Below are positions 1-6,664 of a stretch of 16,525 bases of DNA, in pieces. The stretch spans positions 1 through 16,525 of the forward strand of contig JBBRPS010000123.1 in the NCBI GenBank assembly GCA_038227745.1, written 5' to 3'. The translations under genes and the position numbers were made by a program. The notes under the pieces are model-generated. The model searched no databases. It was not told where the DNA came from and saw nothing but the letters and a program-made list of their open reading frames with translations. The stretch comes from DASPXY01 sp038227745. GTDB taxonomy: Bacteria; Planctomycetota; Planctomycetia; Gemmatales; Gemmataceae. How positions within the stretch are numbered: position 1 is the first letter of the stretch; each line of letters begins with the position of its first letter.

Positions 1-2
1 AC

Positions 3-107
3 GTTTCGGCGTCCTGGCCGGAATACAACCAGCGGTATGCCCACCCCTTCGAGTGGACTTGGACCAACCACAAGATGCGTCAATGGTTCGCCAAACACGC
101 CTCTTGA
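3..107 (+). CDS. C-terminal end of a probable IS630-family transposase (partial)
   Basis: An open frame enters from the left edge (first full codon at 3) and stops with TGA at 105-107. Its last residues include the stretch PEYNQRYAHPFEWTWTNHK, followed by MRQWFAKHAS and the stop. A terminal segment with an aromatic 'PFxWxWT' motif close to the stop is typical of IS630-type DDE transposases as I remember them. Only about 34 residues are visible, so the catalytic DDE residues and the completeness of the element cannot be judged. No clear terminal inverted repeat of the IS is recognisable before the palindrome at 140. The call matters because this element forms the left border of the GAP1 gene cluster. 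It could also be the end of an unrelated transposase-like ORF. Confidence 0.55.
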   Translation, partial: VSASWPEYNQRYAHPFEWTWTNHKMRQWFAKHAS

Positions 108-139
108 ATTCAGTGCAGGTTTTCGTGCCGACGACACTA

Positions 140-234
140 GTATCCCGGCAGGCTCGACTGGTAGGGTGGGCACTGCCCACCGGTCGCTGCCCGGTGGGCA
201 GTGCCCACCCTACCAGTCGAATCTGCCGGGATAC
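140..234. repeat. Palindromic MITE-like element, copy 1, TA-flanked
   Basis: Two 44-base arms (140-183 and 191-234) are reverse complements with only two mismatches, separated by a 7-base loop (184-190). The inner part carries the core TAGGGTGGGCACTGCCCACC and its complement. TA dinucleotides stand at 141-142 and 232-233, directly outside the TCCCGGCAG/CTGCCGGGA ends, which fits the TA target duplication made by IS630/Tc1-mariner transposases. The element lies between the transposase end and the GAP1 start codon, so it could also act as an RNA hairpin in the leader. A related copy lies at 6555-6622. Confidence 0.85.
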
Positions 235-304
235 CAGGGCCACTTCAGGGGGCCGCGGCCGTGCCGGCTCAGAGCTTGTTCAGTCCGGGCCGTTGTGGCC
301 GGCT

Positions 305-312
305 GGAAGGGA
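305..312 (+). promoter_or_regulatory. Ribosome binding site fixing the GAP1 start
   Basis: GGAAGGGA lies 7 bases before the ATG at 320. The same reading frame is open back to an ATG at 53, but that longer version would translate through the whole palindromic repeat at 140-234 and has no comparable Shine-Dalgarno sequence. This supports 320 as the start. Confidence 0.6.
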
Positions 313-319
313 ACACAGC

Positions 320-3300
320 ATGACGATCTCCTCTTCGACCTCCCGCGCCCGACCCGACGCCGGCCCGCTCCGCGTCGAGCAGGTCTACGTCACCCACTGC
401 CTCCAGACCGACAGCGTCCGCAACCACGCCGGCTTCAGCATCCGCGCCGCCTCCACGGACGACCCGGGGCTGCACAAGTTCGCCTTCGATTATCCGGCGT
501 ACGAGCTGCCGATGGACATGTGGTCGGCGAACCCGCGGCCGGACCAGGCGCCCGTGCGGTTGGCCGTGGTGAGCGGCCCCGGCGAAGCCACCGCCCTCAT
601 TCACTCGGCCTACGTGGAGAAGGACACGGTCGGCCGCACCGGCAGTTATTTCACGCACGTTCTCCTCTGCGACGGCCTGACGCTGGCCGAGGCCCTGCAG
701 ACCTGGGGCTCGCCGGAGTGGAAGACCAGTTACCCGCAAGGCGCCAAGAAGGAGCTCCCGCCGCTCACCCGCCTGCCCGCCCCCGGACCCGTCAGCGAGC
801 AGGCCCTGACCGCTTTCCTCGGGGGCGCCGCGACGGGCACCGACCAGCGCCTGGCCGCCGCGACGTGTCCGGCCCGCCTGCCCGCGGATCCCGGCCATCG
901 GCACGAATTACTGCGCCTGACGCTGCACGGCTGCCTGCTGGCCCTGCGCCAGGGCGCGCAGAGCCCGCGCGGCCGGTTCTACCTCCTGGCGGAGCCGGGC
1001 CTGACCGCCCTGCTGCTCTACGGCGTCGCCCGCCTGCTGCCCGGCAGCCAGGTCGAGGGGTTGACCTTCTCCACCTACGAAAACATGCACCGCACGCTGC
1101 GCCAGTTCAAATTGGCCCAGGTCGTCGGGACGTTTGCGGTCGCCGCGCCGAAGGGGTTGGACGCCGAGTTCGTCACGACGCGCGGCTACGCGCTGGACAC
1201 CTTCCAGACGAACCGGTCCTCGCCCGAGTTACTGGGCGCGACCTCCGCCGAGGTGAACGAACTGGTGGAACTGGCGGCGCAGGGCGCGTGGGCGGAGGTC
1301 AAGAGCCGCTACCACTACCGGCCGACCGAGACGGTCACCGTCGAGTCACTGGCGGCGTCCCGGAAACTCCACGACCTGGTCCGTCGCGCGCAGGCGAACC
1401 AGATCCAGCCGGCGGAACTGGTCGGCCTGCGCGGGACGCCCCAGGGCCGGCTGTTCATGGAGCAGTGCCCCGACCTGGTCTGGCCGCTGATCCGCGACGG
1501 CAGCCTGACCAGCGACGCCGTGCGGCAGGAATACGCCGACGTGCTGCGCGCGCACGTCGCCGACCTCAAGGCGCAGGCCGTGCGTCAGCTGGGCGCCTCT
1601 TCCTGGCCGAAGTGGCAGCAGTACTGGAAACTGTTCCAGTTCCTGCACGGGGGGAGCAAGGATCGGCTGCGCGCCGACCTGCTGGACATGCTCCAGCAGG
1701 CGGAGGCCGACCCGGGCACGAGGAAACAGCTGCCGCGCCTGCGCGTGCCCCTCCTCCGGGAGTGGCAGGGGCTGCACCCCTCGGGGGGGAGCCTGCCGCC
1801 GCCCGTCGAGCGGCTGCTGGTGGTCGAGACCGCCGCGGAACTGGGGTCGCTCCGGGAGGGCGGCTTGCCCGGGGCGTGGCTCGGCACCGCCGTGCGCCAC
1901 GCCCTGGGCAAGAAGGAGACGGTGGCCGCCGCCGTGCAGGCCCTGCAGACCGCGGACGATGAACTGCTTCAGGTTTTTTGCCGCGACATCTTGCCCGCTT
2001 ACGGTCCGGAGCAGCAGGTGCTGGTCGTGGGCATGCTCTGTGCGCGGCAGGCGTCTGAGAACCAGCAGCTGCTGGCGCGGCTGCTGGAGAGCGGGCTCCA
2101 GGTCCCGCCGGAATCTCTGCAGAAGCTGCTCAAGGATCTGCGGGCCGACGAGCCGGGGTGGCTCGACTTCTGGCTGGAGGGCAACCACCTGGCCCTGCTG
2201 CTGGCGAGCGTGCGGGCGCACGGCGCGGGCGCCGGGCCGCTCTGGGTTCGGTTCTGCGCCGGCGTCGGCAAGGAGTTCCTTTGGGGAAACAAAACCCAGC
2301 GGCGGCTGTTCACACGCCTGGAAGAGGCACGGAAGGCCGTGCAGAAGGCCGTGCCGCGGGAAGCCGCCGCGGTTCTCGACGACTGGGGCCTGCTGCTGAG
2401 CCAGTTTGAGAGCCCCGGCAGTGGATCCGCACCGCAGGAAATCAACGCGGCATGCAAGCGCCGCTGCGGCATGGACTTCGAGTCTTTGTTGAAAGAGTTC
2501 TTCGCCAGGGCGATTCAGGATCAGCCCGCCGAGGCCGCCGAGTCCGTGAAGTTCAGCGACACCGTGAAGACTTTTTACCCCCAGTGGGGCGGGGGGCATT
2601 ATCAGCACCATCTGTCCATGTTCCAGCAGTGGCTGGGGATCATCAAGGACTTCAAGGACCCGCGGCGGGCCGATTTCCAATTGCTTTTTGCCCGCCGACA
2701 TATTCCGGTCGAACATCACGCCTCCCTCGCCGAGGACGCGAAGGATAAGTTGGCGCGCCAGGCTTATGAGGCCCTCCGGCAGGCGATACCCCCCACGCCA
2801 TCCGAATTCGCCGATCTCCCCGGGACTTCGACTAGGCCTCGTGAGCCCGCCCTGATAAGCAGGAAGCGGCAGAAGAACGGTCGGTCTGCCGCCGAAGATC
2901 CGGATGACGAGGCCAGCTGGTTCGACTCCCTCTCTCCACGGACCAAGCTAATCTTAGCACTGGTGCTGAGTCATCTGGCGTTCTTCGTGCTCGCCTTTGT
3001 GCTCGGCCGAAATCAGGTCGAGGCTCAGACAACGCAGGCGGTGGTTCCTAAGGAACCACCCTCACCGCCAAATTCGGCGGGCAAGATCAAGCCCTCATCG
3101 GCGGCGCCCACGGGAAACCCGAAGGGGGAGCACCAGAAGTTAGCCGATGAGCATAACAACCTGAAGGAAGGGTACAAACTGGTGCTGGAGACGCTTGCAA
3201 ACACGCTGCAGAAAGATGTCGAACGGGTCCTGCCGACGGAGCCGGACATCGTGAGTACCACTGTATCCGCTAAGTCTTACATCTCGCTCGGGAGCGAGAT

Positions 3301-4237
3301 CGACAAGCTCTCGAAATATCTGGAAACCTTGGCGCAGACGATTCCTGATTTAGGCAAGGGGTCCCCAGCAGAGAAAACCCTATTAGGCCTCTGCAATGGC
3401 ATAAAAAAGAAATGCGATGCACTTCCAAAGCCGTTGAAGCAAATCAAACCTCCCTCCCTGGCCAAGTCGGATTTGGATTCATTGGTTAAGGTAACGAAGG
3501 ACAACAGACCACCATCCATCTCCTTGGCCGCAGGAGCGGAGTTAGCCGAGCCTTTCAAGAAGCTTAGGGAAGACGCGGAGAAGCTCGACAAGCAACTTCC
3601 TTCTCTGGGGAAAGAGTTTGAAAAGGCCGGCGATGCGAACGCGATGAGGAAATATCTCGAGCACTGCCGCAACCTCCAACAGGTTCACAAAGAAGCCACG
3701 GATGCCGAATCCGCTCTCCTGAAGGAGAAAGCGACGGTCGTTATTGACATGCCCCTCACCCTCGCCACGAAAAAAGCTCTCAATCAGGGGTTTTCGGACA
3801 ACCTCACCAGGCACGCGAAGACGGTTTACAAGCTTCCGGCGAAGCAAACTAAGGCTATTAATGAGGTATTTATATCTTTTCACACCGATATGTTGTCGCC
3901 CCCTGAAAGGCAACTTAAGAAGGGCCTTATCGAAACGGCCAAGCAGTCCATCCGCACGGAAATCATCAACTATCTTGCTTATGAGAAGGTGTATCCGGAA
4001 ACCAGAGGCGTTCGCGACCTGAGCAAGCTTCTCGGGGATGTGCGGCAAGATCTTCTGAAGTTGCAGCCCGAAAAGCAAGAGGCAACGTTCAACGAGCAAG
4101 TTAAAGGGCTGAGAGATCAGCTGGATAAGCTGGACCCCAGGAAACAGTCCGGAACCGGCCCGCCGCGCCCCCGGGCATGGGACGGCTGGACGGGGCAACA
4201 CCTTTCCCCAAACATTGCGAGCAGCAGACGGCCATGA
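320..4237 (+). CDS. GAP1-type GTPase-associated protein with transmembrane segment and helical tail
   Basis: This 1305-residue protein begins with a region (about 17-155) resembling GAP1-N2, with the landmark 'YVEKDTVGRTGSYFTHVLL' around 98-116. A GAP1-M-like region follows at about 163-285, containing 'FYLLAEPG' and 'LTFSTYE'. These domains are known from computational work on bacterial GTPase-centred conflict systems, where the protein accompanies a GTPase; its biochemical activity is not established. Residues about 300-870 are mostly helical and unrecognised. A hydrophobic span at about 874-896 is preceded by a basic stretch, predicting a cytosolic N-terminus and an exported C-terminus. 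The roughly 400-residue tail is charged and rich in Lys, Glu and Leu, so probably helical or coiled-coil. The tail DNA is visibly less GC-rich than the front. The stop overlaps the next gene in ATGA. Family call fairly sure; tail function unknown. Confidence 0.75.
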   Translation: MTISSSTSRARPDAGPLRVEQVYVTHCLQTDSVRNHAGFSIRAASTDDPGLHKFAFDYPAYELPMDMWSANPRPDQAPVRLAVVSGPGEATALIHSAYVEKDTVGRTGSYFTHVLLCDGLTLAEALQTWGSPEWKTSYPQGAKKELPPLTRLPAPGPVSEQALTAFLGGAATGTDQRLAAATCPARLPADPGHRHELLRLTLHGCLLALRQGAQSPRGRFYLLAEPGLTALLLYGVARLLPGSQVEGLTFSTYENMHRTLRQFKLAQVVGTFAVAAPKGLDAEFVTTRGYALDTFQTNRSSPELLGATSAEVNELVELAAQGAWAEVKSRYHYRPTETVTVESLAASRKLHDLVRRAQANQIQPAELVGLRGTPQGRLFMEQCPDLVWPLIRDGSLTSDAVRQEYADVLRAHVADLKAQAVRQLGASSWPKWQQYWKLFQFLHGGSKDRLRADLLDMLQQAEADPGTRKQLPRLRVPLLREWQGLHPSGGSLPPPVERLLVVETAAELGSLREGGLPGAWLGTAVRHALGKKETVAAAVQALQTADDELLQVFCRDILPAYGPEQQVLVVGMLCARQASENQQLLARLLESGLQVPPESLQKLLKDLRADEPGWLDFWLEGNHLALLLASVRAHGAGAGPLWVRFCAGVGKEFLWGNKTQRRLFTRLEEARKAVQKAVPREAAAVLDDWGLLLSQFESPGSGSAPQEINAACKRRCGMDFESLLKEFFARAIQDQPAEAAESVKFSDTVKTFYPQWGGGHYQHHLSMFQQWLGIIKDFKDPRRADFQLLFARRHIPVEHHASLAEDAKDKLARQAYEALRQAIPPTPSEFADLPGTSTRPREPALISRKRQKNGRSAAEDPDDEASWFDSLSPRTKLILALVLSHLAFFVLAFVLGRNQVEAQTTQAVVPKEPPSPPNSAGKIKPSSAAPTGNPKGEHQKLADEHNNLKEGYKLVLETLANTLQKDVERVLPTEPDIVSTTVSAKSYISLGSEIDKLSKYLETLAQTIPDLGKGSPAEKTLLGLCNGIKKKCDALPKPLKQIKPPSLAKSDLDSLVKVTKDNRPPSISLAAGAELAEPFKKLREDAEKLDKQLPSLGKEFEKAGDANAMRKYLEHCRNLQQVHKEATDAESALLKEKATVVIDMPLTLATKKALNQGFSDNLTRHAKTVYKLPAKQTKAINEVFISFHTDMLSPPERQLKKGLIETAKQSIRTEIINYLAYEKVYPETRGVRDLSKLLGDVRQDLLKLQPEKQEATFNEQVKGLRDQLDKLDPRKQSGTGPPRPRAWDGWTGQHLSPNIASSRRP

Positions 4238-5574
4238 TCAAGCGCCTCCTCCTTCTCCTCCTGTGCGCTCCCCTGGGCGTGGTCCTGTACCACGAAGGCC
4301 GGCGCCTTTTTGCGCAGTATATCGCCAGTCCGTTCGCGGCCGGTGGCCTGCCGGACGAATTGGACAAGAGCTTCAAGGACGGCAAGGAAGCGGCGGCCGG
4401 GGTCGAGCGGCTGAAGCCGGACCTGGGCAGGGCCGTCTGCGTCTCCGACGAGGCTCCCCGCCCGGACCAGGACGCGGCCGATGCGGAAACCGTGCCCCCG
4501 GCCCTCCGCGCTTATCCGAAAGCCCTGGCCGACACCCGGTTCGTGCTCTCCAGACCGTCAAAGGCCGACTGGGAACAGCGGTTCCCCAAATCCCACCCCT
4601 TCCGCTCGTTGCTGGAAAAGGATCAGGCCTTGGCCGAGCTCGAGAAAAAGATCAAGGGGACTCCCCTGAAGGATTCCGACGACCGGGCGGTGCTGGTGAA
4701 ATTGCTGGAACAATACAAGATGCTGCACGGCCACAACCCCAACCTTTACGCCGAGAGGCACGCCGCCGCTGCCAGGTACGACCTGGAGGACCCGCGCCTC
4801 AAAGAGCTGGACCGCCTCCGCGAGGAGGCGTTCCTGTCGTCGAAATACGGCCCCTCTGCGGTGTTCAAGAAGAAGCTGGAGAGCGCGGTCAAGGCGCTGC
4901 TCGCCTTTCAGAGGAAGGACGCCGTTCACCCGGCCGCGAAACTCCACGGGGAGTGGGCCGAAGAGCGATTGCGGGAATGCACGTACACCCAGCAATTAGC
5001 GGAATTGGTGGACCTCGAGAGGGGGTTGCCCATCGACAAGATCCTCGCCGGCCTTGGGGCCCTCTCCGTGGAATTCCGGAAACAGGAGGCCTCGCCGGCC
5101 CTCAGGACTCTGGTCAAGCGTCTGGCCCTCGCGCAGTGCGAGAGATCCCTGCCGCCCAAACTCAAACTGGACGACTACGTGGGGGTGTGGATCCCGGCGG
5201 ACCAGGATTACCGGGCAGTCCCGCGCAGCGAGGTCTGGATCCTGTGGACAGGCAAGCCGAAGCAGCGGCTCAGCGAGTCGGATTATGACGAGTACGGCCT
5301 CCCCGACGTCTACGACCAGATCACGAGATTATCGGTGAACGGGAAGGCCCGGGGCAAGGACCTCAAGGCCTTGGGGCGCAGTCCGGCCGTCCACGGTTAC
5401 AACGCACACCGCTCCACGAAGGAGATGAAATGGACTCTCGACTACCTCGGCAAATTTGTCGATTTTTGCCGCGACCACGAGAAGTACCTCAACGAACCCC
5501 TGCAGGTGCTGAGGCAGTTGCAGGCGGCGCTGCGGGGGCTCCCCGAGGACTGTGAGTTGTTCGCGGCGAAGTGA
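4234..5574 (+). CDS. Membrane-anchored helical protein coupled to GAP1 (hypothetical)
   Basis: I do not recognise this 446-residue protein. The ATG at 4234 overlaps the GAP1 stop (ATGA), so translation is probably coupled; an upstream in-frame ATG at 4177 would overlap GAP1 by 61 bases and delay the hydrophobic segment, so it is less likely. Residues 1-20 start Met-Ile-Lys-Arg and then a leucine-rich run, a signal anchor or uncleaved signal peptide. Cys11 is not in a good lipobox. The rest, from about 40, is charged and probably mainly helical, with a more aromatic stretch 'DDYVGVWIPADQDYRAVP' at 313-330 that may be a small beta element. Its likely location is the far side of the inner membrane, beside the exported tail of GAP1. 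The coupling suggests the two act in one complex, which is inference. Confidence 0.75.
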   Translation: MIKRLLLLLLCAPLGVVLYHEGRRLFAQYIASPFAAGGLPDELDKSFKDGKEAAAGVERLKPDLGRAVCVSDEAPRPDQDAADAETVPPALRAYPKALADTRFVLSRPSKADWEQRFPKSHPFRSLLEKDQALAELEKKIKGTPLKDSDDRAVLVKLLEQYKMLHGHNPNLYAERHAAAARYDLEDPRLKELDRLREEAFLSSKYGPSAVFKKKLESAVKALLAFQRKDAVHPAAKLHGEWAEERLRECTYTQQLAELVDLERGLPIDKILAGLGALSVEFRKQEASPALRTLVKRLALAQCERSLPPKLKLDDYVGVWIPADQDYRAVPRSEVWILWTGKPKQRLSESDYDEYGLPDVYDQITRLSVNGKARGKDLKALGRSPAVHGYNAHRSTKEMKWTLDYLGKFVDFCRDHEKYLNEPLQVLRQLQAALRGLPEDCELFAAK

Positions 5575-5641
5575 GCAGCCCGGACCGAGCACGCCCTGTG
5601 CATTCCGGCCGGACCCGACTTGTGCAGAGAGCAGGTGTGGC

Positions 5642-6466
5642 ATGTCCCCGTGGCGATTGGTGCTTTCCCACACCGCGGCGAGCGGTTGGGCGGCCTTCCT
5701 GGGCTGGCTCTGCGGCGAGGCCCTGTTCGCGCGGCGGGCTTCTTCCCCGGACACCCCGACGCTCGCGCTCGTGGGGGCCTGCGTGGGGGCCTGCCTCGGT
5801 GCCGGGCTGGCCCTGCTGGCCGCCGCGCCCGGCCAGAGGATGCCGCGGCTTCTCCTCGGCCTCGTCTGCGGCGGCGTGGGTGGGGCGCTGGGCGGACTGG
5901 CCCACGGCTTGATGGGGGCCATGCCGGCATGGTACGGCGCGCCGTGCTGGGTGCTCCTCGGACTCGGCGTCGGCGCCGCGGCAGGGGGCGCGCGGTTCCC
6001 GGCCGGGCTCTGGAGCGGGTTGCTCGCGGGCGGTCTTGGGGGGCTGGTCGGCGGTCTGCTGTTCGAGGGCATCCTTCTGGCGGTCGGCGATGGCGCCGTC
6101 CTGTTCGGGCGGGCCACGGCCTTTGTCGCCCTGGGAATCCCCATCGGAGTGTTCACAGGCCTCGTGGCTCAGGCGGGGAAGGAGGAGCAGTCGGCCCCCG
6201 TGCCGGAGGCGGCCACGCTCCAGCGGTTCCGGCCGCCCGTGGCGCCTGCCCGGCCCCTCTCTATTCCTGTGCCGGCCCCGGGCCGTCCTGCAGAGCCAAT
6301 CCGGCCCTCTGCCGCGCCTCCGGCGCAGGGGAATCTTCGGCCTCGTCCGGCGGCGCCGGCGGTGAGTCCCGCGCCTGTTGCCGCTAACGCCTGTCCGACG
6401 TGCGGCCGTTCGGTGCCCGGTGTTCCGGGCCAGCGCTACTGCATGATCTGCGAGCGGAAGTTCTAG
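5642..6466 (+). CDS. Six-span glycine-rich membrane protein with C-terminal zinc ribbon
   Basis: The 274-residue product has about six hydrophobic, glycine-rich spans (near 8-29, 39-62, 68-94, 100-118, 121-148 and 152-176) with repeated GG/GxxxG-type packing such as 'LLAGGLGGLVGGLLFEG'. A Pro/Ala-rich linker (about 185-250) leads to a compact Cys4 ribbon: Cys251, Cys254, Cys267 and Cys270 in two CxxC pairs at the extreme C-terminus. An even number of spans would put both ends on the same, probably cytosolic, side. I chose ATG 5642 because the protein then starts just before the first span; the alternative ATG at 5552 overlaps the previous gene and adds a polar leader. No strong Shine-Dalgarno is visible. 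The function is unknown: a pore, a scaffold or a sensor are all possible. Its place in the cluster suggests it is the integral-membrane component. Confidence 0.75.
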   Translation: MSPWRLVLSHTAASGWAAFLGWLCGEALFARRASSPDTPTLALVGACVGACLGAGLALLAAAPGQRMPRLLLGLVCGGVGGALGGLAHGLMGAMPAWYGAPCWVLLGLGVGAAAGGARFPAGLWSGLLAGGLGGLVGGLLFEGILLAVGDGAVLFGRATAFVALGIPIGVFTGLVAQAGKEEQSAPVPEAATLQRFRPPVAPARPLSIPVPAPGRPAEPIRPSAAPPAQGNLRPRPAAPAVSPAPVAANACPTCGRSVPGVPGQRYCMICERKF

Positions 6467-6473
6467 CCTCGCC

Positions 6474-6500
6474 CCCGGCCGCTCTCGTTGGGCGGCCGGG
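6474..6500 (+). terminator. GC-rich hairpin after the six-span protein gene
   Basis: CCCGGCCG (6474-6481) and CGGCCGGG (6493-6500) form a perfect 8-base-pair stem with an 11-base loop, starting 7 bases after the stop codon. No run of T follows, so it is at best a weak or Rho-assisted terminator or an RNA-stabilising structure. Confidence 0.35.
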
Positions 6501-6554
6501 ACAGCGGCACCTGGGAGTTGACGTGGAGGTGGTCTGTAGAAGACCTTCCCCCGA

Positions 6555-6622
6555 GGCCTGTAGGGTGGGCACCGCCCACCGAACCAAGCGTATAGCGGTG
6601 GGCGGTGCCCACCCTACAGGCC
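6555..6622. repeat. Palindromic MITE-like element, copy 2
   Basis: Arms 6555-6581 and 6596-6622 are perfect 27-base reverse complements around a 14-base loop. The core TAGGGTGGGCACCGCCCACC matches copy 1 (140-234) except for one base, while the outermost bases differ but are still self-complementary (GGCCTG/CAGGCC). It sits in the 198-base gap between the third and fourth genes of the cluster, 43 bases before the next start codon, and could form a strong RNA hairpin there. Confidence 0.85.
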
Positions 6623-6650
6623 GTCCCGCCAGTGTTTTCGACAGAGCAAC

Positions 6651-6656
6651 GTGGAG
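6651..6656 (+). promoter_or_regulatory. Ribosome binding site fixing the start of the GATase-like gene
   Basis: GTGGAG lies 8 bases before ATG 6665. The in-frame ATG at 6605 lies inside the right arm of the palindromic repeat and would add 20 residues encoded by the repeat, so 6665 is the better start. Confidence 0.55.
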
Positions 6657-6664
6657 ACCCGCTG

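Noticed and set aside
140..234. Copy 1 palindrome as an intrinsic terminator of the transposase gene
   Set aside because: No T tract follows, the arms are far longer than a terminator stem, and a related copy exists elsewhere; a repeat element explains it better.
53..319. N-terminal extension of the GAP1 reading frame starting at 53
   Set aside because: It would overlap the transposase end and translate the whole palindromic repeat; the ATG at 320 has a good Shine-Dalgarno and starts right before the conserved domain.
1346..2719. 457-codon minus-strand open frame within GAP1
   Set aside because: Antisense shadow in GC-rich coding DNA; rich in Gln/Pro/Leu/Arg without recognisable motifs.
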